From Novosphingobium pentaromativorans US6-1 (GTDB lineage Bacteria; Pseudomonadota; Alphaproteobacteria; Sphingomonadales; Sphingomonadaceae), in assembly GCF_000767465.1 (NCBI RefSeq), contig NZ_CP009291.1, forward strand, positions 3,142,501 to 3,206,500: a DNA stretch of 64,000 nucleotides. The letters are read 5' to 3'. The position numbers were made by a program, and so were the translations under genes. Positions within the stretch are counted from its first letter, which is position 1; each line of letters opens with the position of its first letter. Shown here in pieces: positions 33,743 to 43,296 of the stretch. Below the pieces are notes generated by a model. That model was not told the origin of the DNA, did no database searches, and saw nothing but the letters and a program-made list of their open reading frames with translations.

Positions 33743-35773
33743 ATGAAGGCAACCAGCAACGGCGCGAAAGTCATTGCGCTCGTCGGACCGACGGGCGCAG
33801 GCAAGACGAGTCTGGCAGAAGCGATGCTGTTCGCGGCAGGAGCGATTACCAGACTGGGCGCAGTCAAGGACGGCAACAGCGTGGGCGATGCCAGTCCCGA
33901 GGCCCGATCCCGAGGCGGATCGACCGAGCTGAACCTCATGCGCTTTGGTTGGATGGAAGAGCCTTTCGTGCTGCTCGACGTCCCCGGCGCGCCCGGCTTT
34001 TCCGCCGATGCGGAGCAGGCGCTTGCGGTGGCCGACCTCGCTCTGGTGGTGATCGACCCCGATCCCGTGCGCGGCCCGCAGGCGGAGCCGATCCTGCGCC
34101 AGCTCGAGGCGATGGACATTCCGCGGGCGATCTTCGTCAACAGGATCGATCAGGCGCGCGGCAGCATCGAGGAACTGCTGGAAACGCTGCAGCCGCTGAG
34201 CGCCTCGGCGCTGGTGGCGCGGCAGATCCCCATCCGCGACGGCGAGCACATCGACGGCTTCGTCGATCTGGCGCTGGAGCGGGCCTATCACTACCGGCCT
34301 GGAAAGCCCTCCGAACAGATACCGATTCCCGCCGATCTCGAGGCAGTGGAGACCGCAGCGCGCTTTCACATGCTGGAGCAACTGGCCGATCATGACGACG
34401 TTCTCCTCGAGCAACTGCTGCTGGACGAAGTTCCCAGGCTCGATGTCATCTTCGGCGACCTGACCCGCGAAACGGCGCAAGGGCAGGCGGTGCCGGTCCT
34501 GTTCGGTTCGGCGATCAACGGGTTCGGCGTGCGGCGTCTGCTCAAGATGCTGCGGCATGACACGCCGCCGATGGAACAGGCGATGGAGCGCCTTGGCATC
34601 GGCGCGAACACTGCGCAGGTCTTCAAGATCATGAACGGCAGTTCGGTCGGTCGCCTCGCGCTCATGCGCCTGTTCGGCGGTGAGGTCCGCGAAGGGGCCG
34701 ACTGGGTGGACGAAAGCGGCGAGGCGGTGCGGGCAGGGGCGCTCTTCGCCCTGCAGGGCAGCGCGGCGAACAAGCTGCAGCAGACCGATCCGGGCGATGT
34801 CGTCGGGATCGCCAAGCTCGACGATGTCTGCGCCGGGCAGCGCCTTGGCATGGCGGGGAACAGACCTGAACCTGCGGAGCCCCCGGCGATGCCGCCAACC
34901 AATTGTGCGCTCGCCATCGAGGTCAGGGACCACAAGGACGAAGTGCGCCTGTCTGCCGCCATCGGCAAGCTGGTGGAGGAAGATGCCGGACTCGCATGGG
35001 CGCCCGACGAAATGACCCATGAAATGCTGATCCGTGGCCGTACGGACGAACACCTCGCGGTCGCGCTCGAGCGGCTCAAGCGCCGTTACGGGGTGGACGT
35101 TTCCGCCAGCGCGCCGGCCATTCCCTATCGTGAGACCATCCGCAAGGCGGTGACGCAGCGCGGACGACACAAGAAGCAGTCGGGAGGCCATGGCCAGTTC
35201 GGCGACGTTGTGATCGAGGTTCGCCCGCTCCAGCGCGGCGAGGGCTTCCGCTTCGACGAGCGCATTACCGGCGGCGCGGTGCCCAGGCAGTGGATACCCT
35301 CGGTCGAACACGGCGTGCGCGATGCGATGGAGAGCGGGCCGCTAGGCTTCGAGGTGGTGGACGTTGCCGTTACCCTGGTCGATGGCTCCTTCCATACCGT
35401 CGACAGTTCCGAACTGGCGTTCCGGCTGGCCGGGCGGCTGGCGATGAGCGAGGCACTGGCTGCTGCGGGACCCTATCTGCTCGAACCCTTTGCCCATGTT
35501 GCGATCCGCGTCCCGGGCTCGGCGACCTCGCGCGTGACCTCACACCTCGCGAGCCGGCGAGGACAGATGCTCGGCATTGTCCCGCTCGAGGGCTGGTCGC
35601 GCTGGGACGTCATCGAAATGCTGCTGCCCGGTGCCGAACTGGCAGGGCTTGACGGCGAGCTGCGTTCGCTCAGTCAGGGCATGGCGCAGTTCGTGGCGCG
35701 CTTCGATCACTTTGCCGAAGTCAACGGCAAGCTGGCAAGCGCGATCATACAGAGTCGTCTCGAGCCGGCCTGA
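33743..35773 (+). CDS. EF-G paralogue with altered GTPase motifs
   Basis: 676 residues from ATG 33743 (GAGGAG upstream). Domain order matches EF-G: GTPase (1-270), then domains II-V, including RGRHKKQSGGHGQFGDVVIE in domain IV and ESGPLGFEVVDVAVTLVDGS. The P-loop GPTGAGKTS is intact, but switch II reads LDVPGAPGF in place of DTPGHxDF, so the catalytic His is Ala, and the G4 motif is NRID in place of NKxD. It differs strongly from the true EF-G at 45343. Possibly a GTP-binding ribosome factor with slow or no hydrolysis. Not in an operon with translation genes. Confidence 0.88.
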   Translation: MKATSNGAKVIALVGPTGAGKTSLAEAMLFAAGAITRLGAVKDGNSVGDASPEARSRGGSTELNLMRFGWMEEPFVLLDVPGAPGFSADAEQALAVADLALVVIDPDPVRGPQAEPILRQLEAMDIPRAIFVNRIDQARGSIEELLETLQPLSASALVARQIPIRDGEHIDGFVDLALERAYHYRPGKPSEQIPIPADLEAVETAARFHMLEQLADHDDVLLEQLLLDEVPRLDVIFGDLTRETAQGQAVPVLFGSAINGFGVRRLLKMLRHDTPPMEQAMERLGIGANTAQVFKIMNGSSVGRLALMRLFGGEVREGADWVDESGEAVRAGALFALQGSAANKLQQTDPGDVVGIAKLDDVCAGQRLGMAGNRPEPAEPPAMPPTNCALAIEVRDHKDEVRLSAAIGKLVEEDAGLAWAPDEMTHEMLIRGRTDEHLAVALERLKRRYGVDVSASAPAIPYRETIRKAVTQRGRHKKQSGGHGQFGDVVIEVRPLQRGEGFRFDERITGGAVPRQWIPSVEHGVRDAMESGPLGFEVVDVAVTLVDGSFHTVDSSELAFRLAGRLAMSEALAAAGPYLLEPFAHVAIRVPGSATSRVTSHLASRRGQMLGIVPLEGWSRWDVIEMLLPGAELAGLDGELRSLSQGMAQFVARFDHFAEVNGKLASAIIQSRLEPA

Positions 35774-36194
35774 CGCCTGAGGACAGACCATGCGCGAGGG
35801 GCGCCGCCGGGAGAGAACGGCGAACACATCGCCGGGCGCATCAGGGGCGATGCCCTGCCGATTCCATCGACGGAGGTCGATCAGCCGGACCCATGGAATC
35901 ACGACCCGGAAAAACTGCCTGGGCGACAGCGACGAGATCAACGAAAACGTCGAATTGGTGTCGAGCCATTTCGGCTTAGTGGCAAATCCGGCTGCTTTTC
36001 ACGTCAGCGCCAACCGCCTCGGGCAGGTCGAAGGGCAATGGCAACCCTTCCGGCCCCGCGCCCCTTTCGCCCGCTTCCGCGCCTGATCCGGGGCGCCGGA
36101 AACGGCGCGCTTGGGCACCTGCGAATGCGGGATGCGCCAGTATGCCTTGCAGTGCCCCCGGAGGGGATAATCTATCAATTTATCAGTGAGTTAA
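35774..36194. other. Intergenic, no gene supported
   Basis: 421 bases between the EF-G-like gene and tRNA-Ser. A 98-codon frame from 35790 has an arginine-rich, non-protein-like composition and I do not accept it. Confidence 0.5.
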
Positions 36195-36284
<90 letters not shown>

Positions 36285-36440
36285 GCTAGAGATCGCGATG
36301 GAGCGGGAAGGTCCCGCCGGGTCGAGCGAAGCGCGCCGTTAGCCCACTTGTTTGAGCTTGCCAACCCCCTGATTGGGAAATTGTGGGTATTCTTGGGGCG
36401 TCGCTTGTTTCGCACCCGCACAAAACCTATATTCGCGCTT

Positions 36441-36821
36441 ATGAACAGAGCGTCCTTCTTTTCGCCACAGGCCGGACGCGTCATCGACGCGCCGTTCCAG
36501 ACGCGGGCGCGATTCGCGATTGGCGACGTCGTTCGCCACAAGCAACACGACTTCCGCGGCGTCATCTTCGACATCGATCCGGTCTTCGCCAACAGCGAGG
36601 AATGGTACCAGTCGATCCCGCTCGAACTGCGGCCCAGCCGCGAGCAGCCATACTATCACCTCCTCGCGGAGAACGAGGATTCCAGCTACGTCGCCTACGT
36701 CAGCCAGGAGAACCTTCTGGACGATGCCGACGGCGGGCCGGTGGAGCATCCTTCCGTCTCCGAGATCTTCGAGGATTTCCGCAACGGCCGCTATCAGCTG
36801 CGTCGCGGCCTCGCCCACTGA
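36441..36821 (+). CDS. hspQ: Heat shock protein HspQ (YccV-like)
   Basis: 126 residues. The YccV domain is plain: ARFAIGDVVRHKQHDFRGVI, DIDPVFANSEEWYQSIP, QPYYHLLAENEDSSYVAYVS, QENLL. HspQ-type proteins bind hemimethylated DNA in vitro and act as specificity factors for Lon protease. About 20 residues longer at the N-terminus than the E. coli protein. Faces the GGDEF-EAL gene tail to tail with 59 bp between. Confidence 0.92.
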   Translation: MNRASFFSPQAGRVIDAPFQTRARFAIGDVVRHKQHDFRGVIFDIDPVFANSEEWYQSIPLELRPSREQPYYHLLAENEDSSYVAYVSQENLLDDADGGPVEHPSVSEIFEDFRNGRYQLRRGLAH

Positions 36822-36880
36822 TTCAGTCCACTGATTTTGCCCACTGGTCCAGCCCGCTGAAGGCGGTGTTGCGGCGCTCG

Positions 36881-39142
36881 TCAGGCGACGCGCTCGTTCC
36901 TGGCTGCGTCAGTAGCGGGCAGGACGTGCAGCCAGCCTGACCCTCTCTGGCCTTGCAGAAGCTCGGTAACCGCCTCGGCCGCAAGCGGCTGTGCCATGAA
37001 GTAGCCCTGGACTTCGTGGCAGCCCACCCGGCGCAGGAAATCCAGCTGTGCACGCGTTTCCACGCCCTCGGCGGTGAGGTGCAGTCCATTCGCGCTGGCC
37101 AGGCTGACGATGGCCTCCACCAGCGCGGCGCCGGGTACCGTGTCCACGGCATTGACGAAGGAGCGGTCGATCTTGATGCGATCGACGGCGATGTCGCGGA
37201 TGTGGCTGAGCGAGGAATAGCCGGTGCCGAAGTCGTCCAGGGCGCAGGTCACGCCAAGTTCGCGCAAGCTGTGCAGCGCTTCGGTCACTTCCAGCGACGC
37301 GGACATCAGCGCAGTTTCGGTCAGTTCGATCTCTAGCCGGCTGGGTGCGATGTCGGTTTCCTGCAGGATGCGTCTCACCGTGGTGACGAACAGCCGGCTG
37401 CGCACCTGGATCGGTGAGACGTTGACCGAGATCCGCAAGTCCGGCCAGGCGCGTGCATCGTTCATCGCCTTGCGCAGGACCCAGTTGCCCAGGACCTCGA
37501 TATGGCCGGTTTCCTCGGCCGTGCGGATGAAGGCATCGGGCGTGACCAGACCGTTCTCGGGATGCTCCCATCGCAGCAGCGCCTCGACCGCCACGACCCT
37601 GCCGGTCGCCAGCAAATAGACCGGCTGGTAATGCAGCCTCAGCTGGCTGTCGCAATCGGCCAGGGCAACGCGCAGTTCGCGGTTGATGGTTTCGCGCTGG
37701 CGCACGTCCTCGTCCATGTTTGGCGTGAAGAAGGCATAGCGCCCTCTGCCGTCCATCTTCGCCTGGTAAAGCGCGATGTCGGCCTTGCGGGTCAGTTCGG
37801 TGCGTTCGAGGCTGTCGCGCGGGGCCAGGGCGACGCCGATGCTGCCGCCGATGAAGGCCTGGGTCGAGGCGAGGTCGAAGGGGCGTTCCAGCTGGGCCAG
37901 GATGCGCGAGCAGGCACGTTCGACCGCGGCCTGGCTTTCCGGTTCGACGAGGAGAATGGCGAATTCGTCGCCTCCCAGCCGCGCGACCATGTCGTAGCCG
38001 CGGATTTCCGCGCTCAGGCGATGGGCGACCAGCCGGATCAACCTGTCGCCCGCTGGGTGGCCGAGGCTGTCGTTGACCTGCTTGAACTGATCGAGGTCTA
38101 TGTAGAGCAGGGCAAGCAGGGTGTTGTGGCGTCGGCATTGCGCCAGTGCCGCCTCGAGCCGGTTTTCGAACATCGCGCGATTGGCCAGCCCGGTGAGGGC
38201 ATCGTGCATCGCCTGATGTTCTGCATGGCTGCGGCTTTGCTCAAGATCGTAGGTGCGGCGCGCCAGTCTGTTTGCCAGCAGGCAAATGATGATGCCTGAA
38301 AGGATCAGGACCGCAAGCAGGACCGGACCTACCGAGCTGATCACATTGTAGCCGGGCTTGAACGGGCGCCACACCATGTAGCCCACCACGGCGCCCTTCT
38401 GCGCCTGGAGCGGGATGGCCGTTTCGTCCGGATCGTTGCCGGGCGCGATCACGTAACGGGCTTCGTCGAGGCCGTAGTCCGCACCGATGCGGTTGAAGTA
38501 GCGCTTGTCGAGATAGGTGACCCCGACATGGACGTATTCGCTGCCGGGCCTCTGGCGGATCGCCCCGGTGTCGCTGACGATCGGCTTGACGCTGACGATC
38601 GCCGGGCGGCCGCGCAGCACGGCAAGGTCGCTCACCCCGGGCGATAGCATCGGCAGGGCATCGCTACCTTGTGCCGGAACCGGTTCGCTCCTGCGTAGCC
38701 TTGCGACCATCGGCGCCACGACGTCTTCGACGGCGATGTAGTTCTCCGGGACGATGCGTCTGCCATCGCGCATGCCATAGACGGGCCGGTCTTGCGGCGA
38801 GAGGACATAGACCTCGTCGATCCCCGCATATTCATTGAACCAGATGCCGAGATTGAGGTCGATCCAGTCGAGATCGAGCGGGCGCTTGCGCATCTGGAGC
38901 ACGGCATCGTCCCAGATCGTCGAGGATTCCTGGACGTGACCGAGCCTCTCGATGCTTTCGCGCAGCACCATCCGCGCCAGCGCGCGGTCACGGTTGTTGG
39001 CCACACGGTCGACCTCGTGGCCCGACCAGACCAGCAGGCCCACGATCATGGCGACCACGGCGAGGAAGGAAATGACAATCGACGGCCCAAGGACATGGAC
39101 CGGACGCTTGCCAGCCTGATATGAGGAAGCCTGACCCGACAC
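36881..39142 (-). CDS. Membrane GGDEF-EAL protein with CHASE4 sensor
   Basis: 753 residues. One N-terminal membrane helix (VISFLAVVAMIVGLLVW), a periplasmic CHASE4-like domain (about 50-240: RLGHVQESSTIWDDAVLQMR, GIDEVYVLSPQDRPVYG), a second helix near 265 (VLLAVLILSGIIICLLA), a GGDEF domain with RLGGDEFAILL near residue 390, and an EAL domain with VEALLRWEHP near 519, then DDFGTGYSSL and KIDRSFV. Both signature motifs are intact, so it may make or break cyclic di-GMP in response to an external signal. Monocistronic by position. Confidence 0.94.
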   Translation of the reverse strand: MSGQASSYQAGKRPVHVLGPSIVISFLAVVAMIVGLLVWSGHEVDRVANNRDRALARMVLRESIERLGHVQESSTIWDDAVLQMRKRPLDLDWIDLNLGIWFNEYAGIDEVYVLSPQDRPVYGMRDGRRIVPENYIAVEDVVAPMVARLRRSEPVPAQGSDALPMLSPGVSDLAVLRGRPAIVSVKPIVSDTGAIRQRPGSEYVHVGVTYLDKRYFNRIGADYGLDEARYVIAPGNDPDETAIPLQAQKGAVVGYMVWRPFKPGYNVISSVGPVLLAVLILSGIIICLLANRLARRTYDLEQSRSHAEHQAMHDALTGLANRAMFENRLEAALAQCRRHNTLLALLYIDLDQFKQVNDSLGHPAGDRLIRLVAHRLSAEIRGYDMVARLGGDEFAILLVEPESQAAVERACSRILAQLERPFDLASTQAFIGGSIGVALAPRDSLERTELTRKADIALYQAKMDGRGRYAFFTPNMDEDVRQRETINRELRVALADCDSQLRLHYQPVYLLATGRVVAVEALLRWEHPENGLVTPDAFIRTAEETGHIEVLGNWVLRKAMNDARAWPDLRISVNVSPIQVRSRLFVTTVRRILQETDIAPSRLEIELTETALMSASLEVTEALHSLRELGVTCALDDFGTGYSSLSHIRDIAVDRIKIDRSFVNAVDTVPGAALVEAIVSLASANGLHLTAEGVETRAQLDFLRRVGCHEVQGYFMAQPLAAEAVTELLQGQRGSGWLHVLPATDAARNERVA

Positions 39143-39260
39143 GAGGCCGGGGCTATCAGGCTACGCCTGATTTTTCGTTAAGCCGACGACCGTAAACTGT
39201 CGTTCTCATGCGGCAAAGATCTTGCCGTGTCCGGCGGCGGTTCGCCGCCGCATCCGGCTG

Positions 39261-40139
39261 TCAGCCCTTGAGCTTCCAGCCAGAACGCAGCACGCGATAG
39301 ACCACGAAGGCCAGCACGGCGTTGACGACGCCGATGCCGATGGCGCTGTGCAGCACGGCCATGTTGGTATCGCCGATGTCGCTCTGGCCCAGGAAGCCGA
39401 AGCGGAAGCCGGAGATGATGTAGAAAAAGGGATTGGCCCGGCTCACGGCCTGGAAAGCGGGAGCAAGCCTGTCGATCACGTAGAACGTGCCCGAAAGCAG
39501 TGAAAGCGGGGCGATGACGAAGTTGGTCACCGCCGCGTTGTGATCGAACTTTTCCGCCCAGATCGAGGATATGAAGCCGAGCAGGGCAAGGAAGACCGAC
39601 CCCATCAGGCCGAACCAGACGACCGCCCAGGGATGGGCGACCGACAAGTCGACGCCGGGCCACAGCAGCATCGCCGCGCAAAGGGCCAAGCCGACGAGGA
39701 CGGCGCGGGTCACGGCGGCGGCGACCATCGCCAGCATCAGTTCGCCTTCGCTGAGCGGCGGCATCAGGAAATCGATGATCGTTCCCTGGATCTTGCCCGA
39801 GAGGAACGAGAAGCTCGCATTGGCGAAGGCGTTCTGCATCATGCCCATGACGATCAGGCCCGGCGCCACGAAAGTCGCGAAGTTCACGCCGAGGATTTCG
39901 CGCCCGCCGCGACCCAGCGCGACAGTGAAAATCACGAGGAAGAGAAGGGTGGTGATCGCCGGTGCCCAGATGGTCTGGGTCTGCACCTTGAAGAAGCGGC
40001 GCACCTCCTTCATATAAAGGGTCTTGAGCCCCACCCAGTTCACCTGGTGGATCACAGGCTCGCCCTTCGTCGGAAACTGGCGTGGCTGCGGGATACCGGC
40101 AGGAGTCAGCATCTCGGTCGAATTCGTTTGATCGGCCAT
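39261..40139 (-). CDS. ABC-2 type transporter permease
   Basis: 292 residues from ATG 40139. Six membrane helices (ITTLLFLVIFTVALG, FVAPGLIVMGMMQNAFANAS, MVAAAVTRAVLVGLALCAAM, VVWFGLMGSVFLALLGFISS, FVIAPLSLLSGTFYVIDRLA, VNAVLAFVVYRVL) and the ABC-2 motif ANPFFYIISGFRFGF. Export permease. No ATP-binding partner gene is next to it, so it must pair with one encoded elsewhere. Divergent from gcrA with 97 bp between starts; the frame upstream of 40139 is only the complement of gcrA. Confidence 0.9.
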   Translation of the reverse strand: MADQTNSTEMLTPAGIPQPRQFPTKGEPVIHQVNWVGLKTLYMKEVRRFFKVQTQTIWAPAITTLLFLVIFTVALGRGGREILGVNFATFVAPGLIVMGMMQNAFANASFSFLSGKIQGTIIDFLMPPLSEGELMLAMVAAAVTRAVLVGLALCAAMLLWPGVDLSVAHPWAVVWFGLMGSVFLALLGFISSIWAEKFDHNAAVTNFVIAPLSLLSGTFYVIDRLAPAFQAVSRANPFFYIISGFRFGFLGQSDIGDTNMAVLHSAIGIGVVNAVLAFVVYRVLRSGWKLKG

Positions 40140-40236
40140 GAAGCGGCGACTATCGGCTGCGGTCTTCCGAGGCAAGCGGCATGGAACTTTTTCGGGCGAT
40201 TCTTCGGAGTCGCCCCGCGCGAAAGATGGATTAGGA

Positions 40237-40926
40237 ATGAGCTGGACGGACGAGCGGATCGAGAAGCTGACCAAGATGTGGGAAGGCGGTGCCACTGCCA
40301 GCCAGATCGCGGACGAGCTTGGAGGCGTCAGCCGCAATGCGGTTATCGGCAAGGCGCATCGCCTCGGTCTCAAGGCCCGGCCCTCGCCGGTCAAGGCCAA
40401 CGAGAAGCCGGCTCGTCCGGCGGCTCCCAAGAAGGCGAAGCCCGCCTCCGAAGCGCCAGCTGCGCCGGCCCCCAAGGCCGAGGCGCCGGTGGCCAGGCCC
40501 GTGCCGCAGGCTCCGGCCGCGCCGGCCCCGCGCGCCGCTGCGCCTTCTGCGCCAGCAGCCCCGGCTGCGGACAAGCCCGCCTCGGAGCAGCCGCGCATCG
40601 TCTCGGTCGGTCCCGGTGGCTTCCTGCGCCAGGGGCCCGGCGATCAGCAGCAGCCGATCCCGCCCGCTCCGCCGCGCCGCCTGGTTCCGGCCAAGCCGAG
40701 CCCGGAAATCGCCGACAAGACGAGCCTGCTCGATCTCAACGACCGCATCTGCCGCTGGCCGATGGGGCACCCGGGCGAGCCGGACTTCCACTTCTGCGGC
40801 GACAAGGTGAACCCCGGCTTCCCCTATTGCGTCCAGCACTGCGGCCGCGCCTATCAGGCCCAGCTGCCGCGCGGCGCGCGCCGTCCTCCTCCGCCGCTGC
40901 CTTTCGGCGGACCGCGGGTGCGCTGA
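40237..40926 (+). CDS. gcrA: GcrA cell cycle regulator
   Basis: 229 residues from ATG 40237. The N-terminal SWTDERIEKLTKMWEGGATA and SRNAVIGKAHRLGL are the GcrA DNA-binding helices; a long Ala/Pro/Lys-rich linker (about 50-130) follows; the C-terminal CRWPMGHPGEPDFHFCGDKV, PYCVQHCGRAYQ is the sigma70-contacting zinc-like region. GcrA activates CcrM-methylated promoters in alphaproteobacteria. The following cyclophilin gene starts four bases after its stop. Confidence 0.95.
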   Translation: MSWTDERIEKLTKMWEGGATASQIADELGGVSRNAVIGKAHRLGLKARPSPVKANEKPARPAAPKKAKPASEAPAAPAPKAEAPVARPVPQAPAAPAPRAAAPSAPAAPAADKPASEQPRIVSVGPGGFLRQGPGDQQQPIPPAPPRRLVPAKPSPEIADKTSLLDLNDRICRWPMGHPGEPDFHFCGDKVNPGFPYCVQHCGRAYQAQLPRGARRPPPPLPFGGPRVR

Positions 40927-40930
40927 TCCG

Positions 40931-41725
40931 ATGAAGGCGAAGGTGCGACCGGGCAGGGTTCTTGCCGCCATGGCCGCACCTTTCGCGCTGGCCGCACTCG
41001 CTGCCCCGGCCGGTGCCCGGCAGGCCGAGGCGCCCGGCGATGTGGCCGCGCCGCCTGCCGCCGCGCAGGCCGATCCAGCTGCTGACAAGGTCGAGCATGT
41101 CTATGTCGAGCTGACGACGCCCTTCGGCGCCATCACGCTCGATCTCGACAAGACGCATGCGCCGCTGACCACGGCGAACTTCCTCAGGTACGTCGATGCC
41201 AAGCGGCTGGGCGGCGCGGTGTTCTACCGTGCCATGCACCTTGGTTACAGCGACGGGCCGGCCGGGCTGCTGCAGGGCGGGGTGCGCGACGGTGCCAAGC
41301 TGTTTCCGCCCGTGGCGCACGAGCCGACCAGCAAGACCGGCATCCTGCACAAGGCGGGCACTGTGTCGATGGCGCGCTTCGCGCCGGGCACCGCCACGGC
41401 CGATTTCATGATTCTCATTTCCGACATGCCCGCGCTCGACGCGCAGGCGGGCAACGAAGGCGAAGATCCCGGCGCCGGTTTCGCCGCTTTCGGTCATGTC
41501 GTCTCCGGCATGCATGTCGTGCGCAAGATCTGGGACATGCCGCGTTCGGCCACCAAGGGCGAAGGCGTGATGAAGGGCGACATCCTCGAGGACGAGGTGA
41601 AGATCATCGGCGCTCGCCGGGTCGCCGCTCCGCCGCCCGCTTCCACCGTACCTGCGCCGGAGCCATCGGCACGGGCACCTGCCACCATGGCGGGCGAGGA
41701 AGAAGCGGCGGACGGCGCCGACTGA
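40931..41725 (+). CDS. Periplasmic peptidyl-prolyl cis-trans isomerase (cyclophilin type)
   Basis: 264 residues. Signal peptide (AAPFALAALAAPAGARQ), then an Ala/Pro linker and a cyclophilin domain (about 55-225): VYVELTTPFGAITLDLDKTH, HAPLTTANFLRYVD, GGAVFYRAM, KAGTVSMARFAPGTATADFM, FAAFGHVVSGMHVVRKIWDM. The usual FHRV motif appears as FYRAM, with the catalytic Arg kept. A low-complexity Ala/Pro tail ends the protein. Likely folds envelope proteins; co-transcribed with gcrA. Confidence 0.92.
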   Translation: MKAKVRPGRVLAAMAAPFALAALAAPAGARQAEAPGDVAAPPAAAQADPAADKVEHVYVELTTPFGAITLDLDKTHAPLTTANFLRYVDAKRLGGAVFYRAMHLGYSDGPAGLLQGGVRDGAKLFPPVAHEPTSKTGILHKAGTVSMARFAPGTATADFMILISDMPALDAQAGNEGEDPGAGFAAFGHVVSGMHVVRKIWDMPRSATKGEGVMKGDILEDEVKIIGARRVAAPPPASTVPAPEPSARAPATMAGEEEAADGAD

Positions 41726-41937
41726 TCGTTACCCATAGTTTACTTGCCCGCCCGGTGATTCGACTTTGGGCGGTCAACTAAAGACCCGCGTGCTTGTCCG
41801 CCCGCGCGCGGTGCGGCGATTGCGCAAAATGCACGGAACGTGCTTTTTGGCCGATTTCAATGCTTGCCAGAAAGTTTTTATCCAGATCCCGACTATTACT
41901 ACTTAAATTAACCACGGTTTTGTCGTTAACCGAGCGC

Positions 41938-43125
41938 ATGACGGCAAACGAGGACAGTCAGGCCCGGGGGGGCCTCAGGCGCTGGTTCGGGCTGGGCAAG
42001 ACCCGAGGCGCGGACGGCGAGGCGGATGAGCAGGCCTCTCCTGCAGGCGAGGCCGCGCCGCAGCCGGCGGACCCGCGCGAGCGCAGGCGGCAGCTGACGC
42101 TGGATGAGATCACCGGCTTTCTGCTCACCCATCGTCTGCCGGTCTCCGTGGCGACGCTGGAAATCGCGCATGACATCGTGACCGGGGCTAATCCCATCGT
42201 CGGCCGTCTCGTGGCCGAGCGCATCGCCAGTCGCGAGCCGGTCACGCTCGCCTGGCTCGAGGATGTCGTCATTGCCCAGAGCCGCGACAATTCGGGTGAG
42301 CAGCTCCACCATCTGGTGATGCGCCTCGAATCGTCGATTGCGGAATTTGCCGCCACCACCACGGCGGCGCGCACGGCGACCAATGACTACAATTCGGCGC
42401 TTGAGGCCCATGTCGGAGACCTGGGGGCGGCCGGCAGCGCGAACGAGGTGATCGTGCAGCTGGCTACGCTGGCCCGCGACATGATCTCGCGCACCCGCGA
42501 CATCGAGCGCGAACTGAGCCGCTCCGAGCGCGAGACCCGCGCCCTGCAGAAGAATCTTGCCGATGCGCGGCGTGAAGCCGAGATGGATCACCTGACCGGC
42601 CTTCCCAACCGGCGCGCCTTCGAGGCGGTCCTCAAGCAGGAATTCGGCGACTCGCGCGAGGAGGGCGAAGCGCTCGCCGTGGCCTTTTGCGATATCGACA
42701 ATTTCAAGCGGATCAACGACGTCCACGGGCACGAGGCGGGCGATCGCATCCTGCGCACCGTGGCGCAGTCGCTGGCCAAGATCTCCAACGACAAGTGTCA
42801 TGTCGCGCGCCATGGCGGCGAGGAGTTCGTTGTCCTGCTGCGCGGCAAGACCGCACACGAGGCCATGGATATCCTCGACAATGCGCGTGAGAAGCTTGCA
42901 ACCCGCAAGTTCGTCAACCGGGCGACGGATCTTCCGTTCGGGCGCATCAGCTTTTCTGCGGGCGTCGCCGATGCCCATTCCTACGAAACCTCCGGCGAGG
43001 CGCTGAGGGCTGCGGACGAGGCCCTGTTCCGGGCCAAGAGCGCGGGCCGCAATCGCGTCGTGGTCGCCAATTGCGCCGATGGCTCCGGCGGGGACGCCGA
43101 TCCGGCCGAACACGAGTTCACCTAG
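41938..43125 (+). CDS. Cytoplasmic GGDEF diguanylate cyclase
   Basis: 395 residues from ATG 41938; an upstream ATG at 41794 would add 48 unlikely residues (Cys- and Leu-rich, overlapping an AT-rich promoter-like stretch). No membrane helix. N-terminal charged region, helical middle with coiled-coil character (DIERELSRSERETRALQKNL), then DHLTGLPNRRAFEAVL and HGGEEFVVLLRG (GGEEF near 293), with FSAGVADAH after it. Expected to make cyclic di-GMP. Signal input unknown. Confidence 0.9.
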   Translation: MTANEDSQARGGLRRWFGLGKTRGADGEADEQASPAGEAAPQPADPRERRRQLTLDEITGFLLTHRLPVSVATLEIAHDIVTGANPIVGRLVAERIASREPVTLAWLEDVVIAQSRDNSGEQLHHLVMRLESSIAEFAATTTAARTATNDYNSALEAHVGDLGAAGSANEVIVQLATLARDMISRTRDIERELSRSERETRALQKNLADARREAEMDHLTGLPNRRAFEAVLKQEFGDSREEGEALAVAFCDIDNFKRINDVHGHEAGDRILRTVAQSLAKISNDKCHVARHGGEEFVVLLRGKTAHEAMDILDNAREKLATRKFVNRATDLPFGRISFSAGVADAHSYETSGEALRAADEALFRAKSAGRNRVVVANCADGSGGDADPAEHEFT

Positions 43126-43296
43126 CCTTGCACAGGTGGCCTGCGCAGTGCTTGACCGAGACCCTGCGCTGCGCTTGATCGAGACAATGCCCGGCCGGCG
43201 CGGGGCTTGAGCGGTTCCAGGCTCGGGTGCCGGACGGTTGTACCTCCTTGCGCCTTCCTCTACCTCCCGCCGGACCGATTCCGTGGAGAAGATGCC

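Noticed and set aside
33080..35311. 743-codon minus-strand frame opposite the EF-G paralogue and overlapping kynA
   Set aside because: Shadow frame; EF-G domain motifs on the plus strand are unambiguous.
35790..36086. 98-codon ORF after the EF-G paralogue
   Set aside because: Arginine-rich translation of non-coding DNA with no family pattern or ribosome site.
40140..40598. N-terminal extension of the ABC-2 permease frame
   Set aside because: The Ala/Gly-rich extension is the complement of gcrA; the ATG at 40139 gives the family's normal length.
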